Shown: positions 33,927 to 45,850, numbered from the stretch's first letter. The stretch is 64,000 nt of DNA from Amaurobius ferox (GCA_951213105.1 OX578137.1:75739104-75803103); one strand, 5' to 3'. The notes: generated by a model from the letters alone, not told the origin. A program made the numbers and translations.

Positions 33927-34861
33927 TCTGATGTAGGCAACACATGACTTTCCTTATATCATGCAATGAATTTACTACTTTCACAGTTTAAAAAAATGTT
34001 ATTCTTATAGTAGATACTTATAATCTTTCCAAGATACTGAATTTTCTTCAATTAGTCGTCATTTTCATTGATTTAGCGTCATTTTTATCCATTTGGCGAG
34101 ATTTTTGTTACTTTGGCAACAATTAAAAATGTCACCAAGTTGGCGACATTCCTCCAAATTCGTCGCTAAAATCTCACCAAGCTTTATGGACGGAGAAATA
34201 AGTTATTCTTACAGTAGATAAATGACTATTGGCGTTCAAATACAAAAGTATTACGCAAAGTATCTTTTTTCATGAATGGAACGAGCTAGATCCACGAGAA
34301 TGATATCACTAAATTTATCGCATGGTATTACATATGAAAAGTGAACATGTTTCTCAATAGGAAATATATATTTTTCTATTTTATATGATTTTTTGATAAT
34401 TTTTTTTAAAAATGTGCAATATCTCGAGAACGGTTCATGTTAGCGTTCTAAAATTTATGTCAATCGTTTTTTAATGAAAAATTACGTAAGAAATGTCTAT
34501 TTATATAACTTTATTAGCGGTTTGGATTTTTTTGAGATTTTTTCAAAATTTCATTCGAAAATTTAGGGGGGTTCTGAACATTCGATTGCGTATAAGAACA
34601 ATAGACTTCGAGTGTTTAAGGATTGTGATTTTTGTACCAAATTTTGTTCAAATCGGTCCATTCTATCGTCAGTTATTGTCTCCACAGATTCAATGACACA
34701 CACACGCACATACTTTCACACACACACACAGACATCACTTCAAAAATGTTTGATTCGTGATCAGGGATGCTTGAAACGTGTTCTCCCGTCGAAAACTCGA
34801 ATTCGAATCTTCGACCCCGTCACAATACTTTCCTTATACATTATGTATATAAGGAAAGTAA
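33927..34861 (+). mobile_element. HLE-2 copy b, full length
   Basis: Starts TCTGATGTAGGCAACACATG, subterminal motif ACTTTCCTTATAT, then a TTGGCGA-rich part, the core AATATCTCGAGAACGG (34420-34435), a short CA tract (34696-34729) and the 3' module with GTCGAAAACTCGAATTCG. The hairpin at 34826-34860 has arms ACTTTCCTTATA and TATAAGGAAAGT. Frames of 67 and 107 codons read through it but are not preserved among copies. Confidence 0.85.
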
Positions 34862-35612
34862 AAAGGTTTTTGTTAGAATGCATCTTTTTGCCAGACGATA
34901 GAATTCTGCTAATGCTACTTTATCGAATGGGGTAAAAGAAGTTTCAGATAACCTAAAAAATCTAAGTTTCGATGTATTTAATAAAATATATATTTGAAGG
35001 AATTGTCCTACGGATTCAGTTTAAACATTGTTGGAAAGATCTGGTTGTTGGAAAGAAACCCGAACTTTTCGATGGTGTTAAGATAGAAACTCTGTTATAA
35101 AAATTTTCGCTAAGGAACCGATGTGTGACAACCGTTCAAAATCAGGCAAAAGCATAAAATAAATAAAAAACTAATTCGAATTTTAAAAAAACAATCTCGC
35201 TGAGGTGCACCTTTCCGGGTCCTGAAATACCCGTGTACCAAATTTCATGGGCGTACGACGCTTAAATATCTCGCTACAGACTACATAAACACACAGAGAA
35301 ACACATACAGGCATATTTTATTATATCAGATACTGGTGTCATTGTTTCAGGTATTTGTTTTTCGTAGGAAATAATGCTATAAAAATATTGTGTTTGAAAA
35401 TTTTCCTATTCATATCTTGTAGTTTTCAAAAATAGTTATGCCTATTTCTAGTTTTTTATTTTTTTATTTACACGTGATGTTCATAGTATTACGTGTTTTA
35501 CGGTCCACTACAAATATAAAAAGCAATTCTATCACCCTAGGAGCTCAATGGAGGAAGTATCGACTGCCCATGTAAAGATATAAGGTTCAAATCCTCGTTT
35601 ATATACGAGTTA
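34862..35612. other. No gene; dispersed repeat and tRNA-like relic
   Basis: 34975-35115 matches 55985-56110 (TGTCCTAYGGATTC, then TTYCGATGGTRTYAAGATAG). 35535-35600 has GAGCTCAATGGAGG and AAGGTTCAAATCCTCG at A-box to B-box spacing, probably a tRNA-like SINE head or tRNA pseudogene. The remainder is unassigned. Confidence 0.4.
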
Positions 35613-35792
35613 TTACTTTCCTTATATACATAATATATAAGGAAAGTATTGTGACGGGGTCGAAAATTCGAATTCGAGTTTTCGACGGGAGAGCACGTTT
35701 CAAGCATCCCTGATCACGAATCGAACATTTTTGAAGTGATGTCTATGTGTGTGTGTGTGTGTGTGAAAGTATGTGTGTGTGTGTGTGTGAAA

Positions 35793-35831
<39 letters not shown>

Positions 35832-36584
35832 AGTGAGTCTGTGGAGACGATAACTGACGAACGAACGGACCGATTCGAACAAAATTTGGTACAAAAATCA
35901 CTATCTATACACACTGGAAGCCTATATGCAATCGAATGTTCAGAACCCCCCTAAATTTTCGAGTGACATTTCGAAAAAATCGTCAAAAAATCAGAACCGC
36001 TAATAAAGTTACGCAAATAGACATTTCTTATGTAATTTTTTATTAGAAAACGATTGACATAAATTTTAGAACGCTAACATGAACCGTTCTCGAGATATTG
36101 CACATTTTTCAAAAAATTATCAAAAAGTTATATAAAATAAAAAAATATTTCCTATTGAGAAACATGTTCACTTTTCATATGTAATACCATGCGATAAATT
36201 TGGGGACACCATTCTCGTGGATCTAGCTTGTTTCATTCATGAAAAAGATACTCTGAGTAATACTTTTGTATTTGAACGCCAATAGTCATTTAACTGCTGT
36301 AAGAATAACTTATTTCTCCCTCCATAACGCTTGGCGAGATTTTGGCGACGAATTTGGCGGATGGTCACAACTTGGCGACATTCTTAATTGTTGCCAAATT
36401 AATAAAAATCTCGCCAAATTGATAAAAATGACGCTAAATCAATGAAAATGACGACTCATTGAAGAAAATTCAATATTTTGGAAAGAATATAAGTATCTAC
36501 TATAAGAATAACATTTTTTTAAACTGTAAAAGTAGTAAATTTATTGCATTATATAAGGAAAGTCATGTGTTGCCCACATCAGAT
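35613..36584 (-). mobile_element. HLE-2 copy c, full length
   Basis: The 3' hairpin is at 35614-35648 and the 5' end (inverse of TCTGATGTGGGCAACAC) is at 36584. The microsatellite at 35744-35830 is GT-rich and interrupted by GAAAGTAT. The core CGTTCTCGAGATATTG is at 36086-36101. The 72-codon plus-strand frame is repeat translation. Confidence 0.87.
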
Positions 36585-36598
36585 TTTTTTTCTATATA

Positions 36599-36656
36599 CC
36601 GGTATGAAATTAAGTCGAGTGTTGCTCAACTCGACTTTCTAGTACCATAATCCATT
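36599..36656. mobile_element. Head-to-head pair of HLE-4 5' ends
   Basis: GGTATGAAATTAAGTCGAG and the near-inverse CTCGACTTTCTAGTACC flank GTGTTGCTCAA. Both halves match the 5' terminus of HLE-4 (compare 7453-7483 and 41228-41257), so two truncated 5' ends face each other. No body remains. Confidence 0.6.
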
Positions 36657-36936
36657 TTTAAGTAGCTTGTGTTTTTTTTTCTTTTAGAAATTTTACAAGT
36701 AAAACTTTAAAAAAATCCATTGCCATTAGCCGTCGCTACTCATAGAGCACCACCCAGGAGGCACGTCTGACTTAAGGTTTGTCACGGACGCGAGTAATAT
36801 TGCCAGTAAGAAAAAAAAAAGTCCCACTTAAGAAACAAAACTAATCATAACAGCAAATGAGAAAGTCAATACTAATATGAAAATAAAAATGTCCAATATT
36901 AAGAAATCAAAATCAATTCATATGCATTCTTTTTTT

Positions 36937-37088
36937 CCTTTCCTTATATATATAATGTATAAGGAAAGTATTGTGACGGGTTCGAAAATTCGAATTCGAG
37001 TTTTCGACGGGAGAGCACGTTTCAAGCATTCCTGATCACGAATCAAACATTTTTGAGGTGATGTCTGTGTGTGTGTGTATGTGTGTGT

Positions 37089-37135
<47 letters not shown>

Positions 37136-37900
37136 AGTGAGACTGTGGAGACGATAACTGACGAACGAATGGACCGATTTGAACGAAATTTGGTACAAAA
37201 ATCACAATCCGTAAACACTGGAAGTCTATTGTTTTTATATGCAATCGAATGTTCAGAACCCCCTTAAATTTTCGAGTGAAATTTTGTAAAAATCGTCAAA
37301 AAATCCAAACCGCTAATAAAATTAAGCAAATAGATATATCTTGTGTAATTTTTCATTAGAAAACGATTGATATAAATTTTAGAACGCTAATATGAACCGT
37401 TCTCGAGATATTGCACATTTTAAAAAAAAATTATCAAAATGTCATAAAAATAAAAAAAATATAACCTATTGAGAAACATGTTCACTTTTCATGTGTAGTA
37501 CCATGCGATAAATTTTGTGACATCATTCTTGTGGATCTAGATCGTTCCATTCATGAGAAAAGATACTTTGAGTAATACTTTTGTATTTGAACGCCAATAG
37601 TCGTTTATCTGCTGTAAGAATAACTTATTTCTCCGTCCGTAAAGTTTGGCGGGATTTTGGCGACGAATTTGGCGGAATGTCGCCAACTTGGCGACTTTTT
37701 GAAATGTCGTCAAATTAACGAAAATCTCGCCAAATAGATTAAAATGGCGCTAAATCAATGAAAATTATGACTAATTGTCGAAAATTCAATATCTTGTAGA
37801 GAATATAAGTATCTACTATAAGAAAAACCTATTTTTTTAACTGTAAAAGTAGTAAATTCATTGCATTATATAAGGAAAGTCATGTGTTGCCCTCATCAGA
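36937..37900 (-). mobile_element. HLE-2 copy d, full length
   Basis: Hairpin at 36937-36970, long GT microsatellite at 37067-37133, core CGTTCTCGAGATATTG at 37398-37413, TTGGCGACxTTTTGAAATGT part at 37690-37710, and 5' end at 37900. Closely similar to copy c, from which it is separated by ~350 bp in the same orientation. Confidence 0.87.
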
Positions 37901-37969
37901 TTTTTTCATTATCAAACAGTGTTGAGATGCCAGTTATGTCATGGATTGATTTTCAATAAAGCCATATGT

Positions 37970-38557
37970 AACAACAACATTTTGAAAATTCGGTTGATCC
38001 AAATGATTACAATTATAGCGTGTTACCCTTCACTGTAAAGTGCTTAACGAAATCTTTGAGTAACTGCGCTTACATTGTTGTGTTCGTGACGTTCTTGGCC
38101 CGAGAGGAGGGGGGGGGTCAGTAACGTCACGAATACAAAAATTGTATCGCGGCTATTTTTGACAACGATGATTGAAACTATTAACTCTCGTGATCTTTGA
38201 GCCATAAATAATCTCTTTTATTCATGGTTATATCAAATTTTCTCCAGTGCTGCCATGTTAGCGCAATATAAAATTTTAAATCAATTTCGAAGTTTTCGCT
38301 CGAATTTAAAAATATTCTATCTAGTTCTAGATTTTTCGACAGCAAAGCCCGATATAAAATTTGGTGAAAATCCAAAAATATTTGAGGCCGCCATCGCGTA
38401 AATAAGAAATCGACCACAGAGATCAGACAGACCGACATCACTCCAAAAATAGTCAAAACGTCTTCAGGAGGTCTTAAAACAAATATTGGCATCAAAATAT
38501 TCAAATCGAAAATTTTCGTGAAAACAATAATTTCTCAATGCTACGTATAAGAAAGTA
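37970..38557 (+). mobile_element. HLE-4 copy c, 5'-truncated
   Basis: From GATCCAAATGATTACAATT it follows the HLE-4 body to the 3' module (GACATCACTCCAAAAATAG at 38432-38450) and a degenerate hairpin ending TATAAGAAAGTA at 38557. The microsatellite is reduced to a few GACA units (38418-38432). A 107-codon frame on the minus strand is not conserved in other copies. Confidence 0.7.
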
Positions 38558-38569
38558 AAAATAAAAAGT

Positions 38570-39430
38570 ATATCTTCTTCAATACAAAATTAATCTAATT
38601 AAAATTTTCTTTATCAAAACAATTAAAATGGAAATGACTCTGTAAAATGCTAAAACAGTATATGCTAAAAGACATATCTGCTGACACTCTAAAATCTTTA
38701 CCTTCATGTGTGTTTTCTGAAAGAAAACCTACTTCTCATATAATTTAAAATTTTCATCTAATATTTGATTAAATCATAATGTGGCTGAAAACTTCGGGTC
38801 TTAAAAAAAAAAAATCTAAGGCACTTAAACGACTGTCTTTTCTTTTAACAAAACCGACTTAATCGCTTCTTCAATATAAACTTCATACTTTTCTTTAAAC
38901 CTAGATTACTGATATTTCTTATTGACATTTTCAAAAACATAAAATTTGTTTCATGCTTGATAGCATCAAATAACTGATACGTGAAATTATTTGCCGATTT
39001 GGAAATATCTTTTAAATATCTTTAAACTTCAAAGGCTAAAATTCTCACAGTACAAATTGAAAATTCTTTAAAAATAAGTACATAACAGTATATAACAAAC
39101 AAAAAGAAAACGAATGAGAGAACGTATTTTATTTGTTTATTGGACTTTATTCAAATAGTTGCGTTCTTGGATCGAAACTTTTTCGCAACAATTTTCTTTG
39201 ATTTCTTCCTAGTGGCTTAGTGAAGCGAATAAACACGTCAGACAGCTGGGACGTATCAAAAGTCGATAATGCATGAGGGTGAAAAGGAGTTAAGTGTGAC
39301 AGACAGAGAATCCTCTATTAGATTGCACTCACAAAAAGACGTATTGTAATGAAATTAAAGCACTTTTTTTATCTGAAAGAACAAAAATTACTTCATTTTG
39401 CTTTCTTTTATTTTTAATATAAACACCTTG
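38570..39430 (+). repeat. R5 paralogous block 4
   Basis: Matches block 2 along 38690-39425 (GTGGCTTAGTGAAGCGAATA, GACAGCTGGGACGTATCAA, GAATCCTCTATTAGATT). A Helitron begins 5-6 bp after it ends. Confidence 0.6.
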
Positions 39431-39435
39431 ATTTA

Positions 39436-40568
39436 TCTGTCTATGTATCTATGACTAACGCTTGATGAAATTTTTGGCGAAGAACTTGTCGAGATATTGC
39501 CAACTTGGCGACTTTTTAATGTTGCCAAGTTGACGAAAATGTCTCCATACTGATAAAAATGACGCCAAATCAATGAAATTAATTGAGTTTTGAAAGAGAA
39601 TAAATAGTATTGTAATAATGGTTTGATGGTGTTTGTCTGTCAAGTTCAACCATCCTACTTGGCGACTTTTTAAAATGTCGCGAAATTTATCAAATGTCGT
39701 CAAATTGATGAAAATGTCGGCAAATCGCTAAAAATGTCGCCAAATTGATAAATATGACGCGAAATCAATGAAATTAATTCTGTTTTGAAAGGAGATAGTA
39801 TTGTAATGATGTTTCGGAAGCATTTATGTGTCAGCCTAACCGTCCCACATGGCGACAAATTAGGCGACTTTTTAAATGTCGCCAACTTTATTAAAATATT
39901 ACCAAATTGACGAAAATGTCGCCAATTCGATAAAAATGTCGACAAATCGATGAAAATTTCGCCAAATTGATAAATATGATGCTAAATTAATAAAATTAAT
40001 TGTATTTGGAAAGGGGATAGTATTGTAATGATATTTCAATAGCGTTTGCCTGTCAGTCCAACCGTCCCATTTGGCGATAAATTTAACAAAATTTTAAAAT
40101 GTCACCAAATTGATTAAAATATCGCCAAATTAACGACAATGTTGGCAAATCGATAAAAAAAAGTAGCCAAATTGATAAAAATGATGCCAAATCAATAAAT
40201 TAATTGTGTTTTGAAGGGGGATAGTATTGTAATGGTGTTTAGGCAGCAGTTTGTCCGTCAATCCAACTGTCTCACTTGGCAACAATTTTGGCGGGGGTTT
40301 TAAAATGTCTCAAAATTGAACAAAATATCACAAAAATTAACGAAAACGTCACCAAATTGATGAAAATTCAATATCTTGGAAAGAATATAAGAATCTAACA
40401 TAAGAAAAAGCCATATCTCTGTTCGTCCGTCCATGACGTTTAACAAAAAATTTGGCAAGGAATTTGACGGAATGTTGCAAATGTCGCCAAATTGATAAAA
40501 AGGACTCCAAATGGGAGGTAATATTTTTCAAATTTTGAATTCCGTCATATGACGGGCATACCTTCTAG
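39436..40568 (+). mobile_element. Non-autonomous Helitron carrying a higher-order tandem array
   Basis: The 5' end is TCTGTCTATG after an A. The 3' end is the perfect palindrome CCGTCATATGACGG (40542-40555), 9 nt, CTAG, then T. Both are canonical Helitron features. Inside, four higher-order units of about 195, 222 and 205 bp are marked by AAATTAATT at 39576, 39771, 39993 and 40198. Each holds several ~21-bp subrepeats of the form ATGTCGCCAAATTGATAAAA. The same subrepeat occurs singly in HLE-2. Three minus-strand frames of 60-82 codons are repeat translations. Confidence 0.78.
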
Positions 40569-40581
40569 TCTCATAAATATT

Positions 40582-41257
40582 TACTTTCTCATACTATGTA
40601 ATATAGTACAGAGGAAGTATTGTTTTCACGTAAATTTTCGAATTCAAGATTTTGATGCCAATATATATTTCAAGAACTCCTGAAGACGTTTTAATTATTT
40701 TTGGAGTACTATCCGTCTGTCTGTCTGTGTGTCTGTGGTCTATTTCTTATGTACAAGGATAGCGGTCACAAAATTAATGGATTTTCATGAAACTTTATAT
40801 TCGACTTTGTTATCAAAAAATGTAAAACTGGATAGAATTTTTTTTAATTCGAGAGAAAACTTTTCAAAATGTATTCGAAATTTTAAGTTTTGTTAACATG
40901 GCAGCATAGGACAGAGTTGGACAGAATCATGCATAAAGGGTTTATCTATGGCTCAATGTCACGATACTGAATAGTTTCAAGCATTGTTATGAAAGATAGC
41001 TGCGATACAATTTTTTGTTAGTAACGTCATTCACCCCCTTCCCCCTTGGAGGGCAAGTTACCTCCCGGGTGTACATTGTCAACTATGGTATCCATCGAAA
41101 AATTTTAAGACCTTTAAAGTGAAGAGGAAGACGCTATAATTGTAATTATTTGGACCTATAATACTAATTTTTCAAAATCTTTCTTGTAAAATTTGAAAAA
41201 AAAAAAAATGCCACTAAAAATGGATTATGGTATGAAAAAGTCAAGTTGAGTCACAGT
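40582..41257 (-). mobile_element. HLE-4 copy d
   Basis: The 3' hairpin starts at 40582 (ACTTTCTCATACTATG), GACA/GTCT units are at 40714-40735, and the 5' terminus lies at 41257 after GGTATGAAAAAGTCAAG. At 41110-41122, CCTTTAAAGTGAAG is the unoccupied counterpart of the piggyBac-like insertion site in copy b. It abuts the Helitron at 40568. Confidence 0.75.
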
Positions 41258-43812
41258 CTAGTTATTTTTCTTCGTGTTTGCATTAAAACATAAAATTTAT
41301 ACGTTTAATACCGAATATTTAATTTCTTAGCAAAATTTATATCTTTTTTTACTGGCAAATTTTTAATGCCTAAATTTACATTTATGTGGTTTGTTAGATG
41401 ACAGCGTGGGAGGGTTAAACTGTACGCCTGTGTATATGTGATGGGTGGACACGGCAGCTCAGTATTGAATGCTTGTGCCACCGTGAAGTTTTTTGTGTGG
41501 ATATATTATGTAAAAAACTACAACTATGAAAACATTTTCTTGTTTGCATTAGGTAGATTAGTGATAAAGACGATATATATTTTAACATCAACTGTACATT
41601 AGCGAAGCCGATATAACTTTGAAGTTTATCAATTTTTCAGAAAATAAATCATTTTGAAAAAAGAAATTGGCACGATTTATTACAATAATGCTAGAATTAT
41701 CTATATATAAAGAACATTATTCTGAAGTACTACGTTGGGTGATACTGACAATGAAGCTGGATATTGGACTCGTTTTAACTTACAACAATGGAAAACTCTG
41801 GAGCTTTACGTTTCACATGATATCAGATAGTACTGAAAACGAAGCTGGATATTGGACCCATTTTTAATTTATTTACATAAATGTGTATTAAATACCTCCT
41901 TTTGTGTTGTGGCTATCCAGGCAGTGATTGGGTGTTGTCTTTTATTATAGTATATTCCATGAATAAACTGGTTTTATTTAAGTTACTTACGGGCAGAATG
42001 CCTGAGGGTTTCACTAGTTATAATAATTCCGTGTACAAATGGTATTCAGATAAAAGGCATTTTTTTCAAGGCTGTGATTACTCACAAGGGGCTGCTCAAT
42101 AATTATCAGTATTGCTAGATGATAGCGGGGAAATGTAAACCTTTTCTGAAATTACTCTGCCTACTCTGAAATATATTTGCCGACAAATTATGTTCTATTT
42201 GTTATATAAACGCATGCTTCACAGAAAAATGCAAAACTTAACTGAAAAATAGTTTTACGCATTTTCCTGTCAAAACATTTTTATTTACATATTAAGACAC
42301 AAAATATAAATTAAACAATGTAGTAATTGCTAACGGATGATAACAAATATATATTTCCTGTCGAAAAACGTTCTTCATTATATTTTGTCTTGCATTTTTA
42401 ATCAGTATTTAAAGAATCTGTTCCCCAAACCACTTATTAAATGTTTTGAAGATGTTTTTATCTGTCCATTAAGCTGCGAAAGCAATCGATCCAAATGAAG
42501 TTCAGTTATAATTATAACATACATGTTGCTACTTTGCAAAATTAATACATTAAACTTAACTGAAACTTTATTTTAAAACTGCATTGCATATTAAATTTTT
42601 ACGGTGTGCGTTAAAGTAAATGAATATTTTAACCAACTTTTCGGCGTGACTAACTTTCTCCAACAGCATCAAATCATTCAAAATTGCTTATTCGGTTCGA
42701 AAGTGGAAGCATAAATTCGAAGTAACGGGTTCCAAGTTATGTCATTCCGCTTGAAATATTCGAAGGCTTAGACAAAATTATCCCGTTACTACACAATACC
42801 TTCTTTCCAATTACGATTTTCAATCCTTTAAAAATGAAAAGTAGCTGATAACTTTTCACACACACACACAGCTCATGTATTTCGAACGTTTCGCCCTTGG
42901 TCTTGTTACTCGATAACATTCAACCACGAGGTCATTCAATGCATCAATGAACTTTGGAAAACAATATAAACAATTTTGTAAACTTTTCGAGAGGAGATGG
43001 CAACAAAAGTGTTTTGTAGCTTTCTTGGATGTTAATGAAGCGTTTCATCGTTCATTGCTGTTGATTTGATTGTTCTTCGTAAGTGATGCACATATCATGT
43101 AACCTTAACCGGGAAATACATTATCGAGAAATATAGAGGAAACTCGGCTAATTTCATGATACTGAGAATAATGATTAACTTTATTTATGAGAAAATGAAA
43201 TTAAATATAGGCTTCTTTACGCTACAAGCGAGATACGCGCATCTTTAGCCACAGCTACTATTTGAGCTCCAATGATATTTATTCATTTTATACTAACATA
43301 CATAAATATAGATTAATCTCGTTATAATACTAATAGGTGCAAAAATATACAAATATTTTGCATATCCTACAGCTGTTTGCATATCCTATATCCGTGAAAT
43401 TGCAACAATGATGTCCTAATATTTCTACGATTAGAATTATACTAAAACACACTAATTTTTGTAAGTAATGTATCTGCTTGAATCAATTTTATTCAAACTA
43501 GCATGGCCTTACCATCAATTTAAACAATGATTTGCCTTATCATAGTTACCCTTCCTCATATGCGTTCTTATCACCAATAAAATAAATCGTATATACGAGT
43601 GGCATATTTTTAATTACATAATTATTATTGTAATGAATTTTACAATATTAAAATGATGGTATCTGAATTTATCAGCCTGTGTGTATCGACAAATAGAATC
43701 GTTTAAAATACATACGTGGACAACTTGCATTATTGTTTTATTTATGACTTCCATTTCTTTCTAAACGAGTTACAATATAAACTGTTCAATTTAGAATTTT
43801 GAGTATATAGTA
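41258..43812. other. No recognisable gene in 2.5 kb
   Basis: The longest stretch without an identified repeat. Frames at 41667-41867 and 41881-42102 (66 and 73 codons) lie back to back. A phrase NEAGYWT occurs twice about 90 bp apart (near 41753 and 41838) in another frame, from a local duplication. No known domain is visible. These could be decayed coding sequence or chance. A CA tract is at 42860-42871. Confidence 0.35.
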
Positions 43813-44755
43813 CAGTGCGGCCATAATTAAAGTAGAGGTGTTTAGAGCCCGATAGTGAGAAAACTGTTGGGCCAAACTCAACCAAATTTGCAGTAAATAC
43901 TATTCAGTCCATGGGGTTTTGATTTTTAAAAGAAAAAGAAATAGTTCGGATTTTTGCCACCGCTGGCCAAAGTGGCGTTGTAAGGTCCATTTAAGTACAG
44001 AAAGTTCCGTCAATGATGAGTGGTATCGAACAATGCTGCTGAACTTTGTTATTCCGCAACTTCAGCGCGGATATCTTGAATCTACAATATTTATGCAGGA
44101 TGGATCACCCTCTCATATTGGATTGCGCCAACAGGAAGTCCTACGACAGCATTTTACCAACAACCTAATAATTAGTCGAGCGTTTCCTATGAAGCGGCCA
44201 GCCCGTTCGCCTGATCTAGCCCCTTGTGACTTTTGGTTGTGGAGTCATGTAAAGCGCTTGGTATACCAAGGGAATGTGGATAATTTAATCACTTTGAAGG
44301 ACCGAATAACATTGCACGTCAAGCAAATCAATGGAGATCTGCTACATTCTGCAGTAGAGAATGCTGTTCTGAGAATGAACTTTTTGGAACATATGCAAGG
44401 AAAATATATTGAAATACACATGTAAGTGATGCCAATGTAAAAATTAATGTCATATGTATGTAAATGTAAGATGCAAATGTAAATATAAAATGTAATAAAT
44501 TCGTATAAAGTGTAAATGTTATGCCCTTTTCAAAATGCATGTAAAATGTTAACTTTATGTACTTCCTATGCCTATTTTACTCCAAAAATAGACCTTACAG
44601 CGCCACTTTGGCCGTGGTGGCAAAAATCCGAACTATATTTTTAATCAAAACCCCCATGGTATAAATAGTATTTACTGCAAATTTGGTTGAGTTTGGTCCA
44701 ACAGTTTTATCACTATCAGGCTCTAAACACCTCTACTTTAATTATAGCAACCCTG
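43813..44755 (+). mobile_element. Mariner-like element with long inverted repeats and partial transposase
   Basis: Ends CAGTGCGGCCATAATTAAAG and TTTAATTATAGCAACCCTG, flanked by TA (43811-43812 and 44756-44757). The inverted arms are about 175 bp (43813-43988 and 44583-44755) and share GGATTTTTGCCACC. Between them is the C-terminal part of a transposase. The 943-bp element lacks the N-terminal half of the gene, so it is non-autonomous. Confidence 0.88.
43919..44425 (+). pseudogene. Mariner/Tc1-superfamily transposase, C-terminal fragment
   Basis: An open frame of 168 codons; the first ~35 residues are translated inverted repeat. Residues ~58-66 read FMQDGSPSH, the second catalytic Asp, and ~94-106 RSPDLAPCDFWLW, the third. 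I count 37 residues between these two Asp, the DD37D spacing of maT-type enzymes. The helix-turn-helix DNA-binding domain and the first Asp are absent, so the product cannot be an active transposase. The frame is open to its stop at 44423-44425, which suggests the deletion is not very old. It would have cut and pasted DNA at TA sites. Family assignment below superfamily is inference. Confidence 0.85.
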
Positions 44756-45589
44756 TATATAATTTATGTTTCGTTAACAAGTATATGCATAAGTGTTCAA
44801 ACATACAATGTTACCACATTGTAATAGTGTTAATGCCCATACCCTCACCTTCCGCTTCCTAGTACGGGGTTGTTTTGGTGGGGATTAAATACTGTAAAAT
44901 TTCCAATAATAATACCAAATGAATCCCCTCCTGAAAAATTGATAACTCCTATAAAGTTTCTGTTTTTAACCCTCCTTTATTCTTTTAAACTTTTCTCAAT
45001 TTTCAAGTTAGTTGCTATAGAATTTTTAAGGACTCATAATTTTTCTTTCTATTTTCTTTTATGTCATCGGATTTTACGTTGCCATTTATTTCCTTTAGAC
45101 TTTTTTCAATTTTCAAGTTAGTTGCCACATCATTTTTCCTTCTTTTTTTCTTTTCCGTCATCGAATTTGATGTTTACCATTTAGCTCATGAGCTAACCCT
45201 TTCAAAAGCATAAAACAATGTACAAAAGTTCTTCCCTCATTTAATCGTTCCTTCTCTATCTTGCAAGTCTCAGGATTGTAATAGAAAAATTAGTCTTGAA
45301 ATTATTTTTTTATTTAATAGTTTATAGAATATACATTGCATTAAAATATTTTTAAATCAAATGAAAATCATTATTTTATTTGACATTCAAAGTTGCAACC
45401 CCCCTCTTATTCATGCTCAAAAATTTCTATTCTAATCTTCTCAAAATTCCACTTGTTATCGTTTCTTAAAATATCTTATTATAATCCCCTTTGCTTATCT
45501 TTTCCTCGAATTTTCTTTTAAAAAAAAGTGAGGGGTTATTTTCAGAATTCTATTTATGTCGCTAAGCTGTAAACCTAATAGGCCAACTC
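44756..45589. other. No recognisable gene
   Basis: Pyrimidine-rich AT sequence; TTTTTCAATTTTCAAGTTAG occurs twice (about 44994 and 45102), a ~107-bp local tandem duplication. The 83-codon frame at 44870-45121 crosses it and has no motif. Confidence 0.4.
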
Positions 45590-45850
45590 TTCCCCTGCGG
45601 TGATTAAAGATTAAAGCAATAGCTGAGCTCCCTTCCTCCTACTTAATATTGATATGCCAAACCTAATAGGAAATTTCTTGGCTGCCCATCACCTTCAAAC
45701 AACCCTTCAAGACTTCTCTATTTTAAGAAGTATTTATGAAATTCTAAGACAACCGCTTTCCGAATTCTTTGGAAATCATGATAGGAATTTCCATAGAAAT
45801 TCAAACGAAGCACAGAGTTTTGATTAAAATTTTGACATTTTTTGACAACG
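45590..45850 (+). repeat. Dispersed repeat, partner of 49130-49435
   Basis: Shares TATTTTAAGAAGTATTTATG and a downstream GTTTTGATTAAAATTTTGAC-like block with 49130-49435, in the same order and orientation, with TTGGAAATTTCTTGGCTG against TTGGAAATCTCTCTTCTG. Nature unknown. Confidence 0.6.

Noticed and set aside
35535..35605. Possible functional tRNA gene
   Set aside because: B box is good but the D-arm and acceptor stem do not pair convincingly.
39455..39945. Minus-strand frames with FRQFGNI/FSNWRHFRQ repeats
   Set aside because: They translate the ~21-bp subrepeats of the Helitron array; stops and frame changes occur between units.
41667..42102. Two adjacent small frames as a possible gene
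   Set aside because: No recognised domain or splice evidence; kept only as a low-interest lead.
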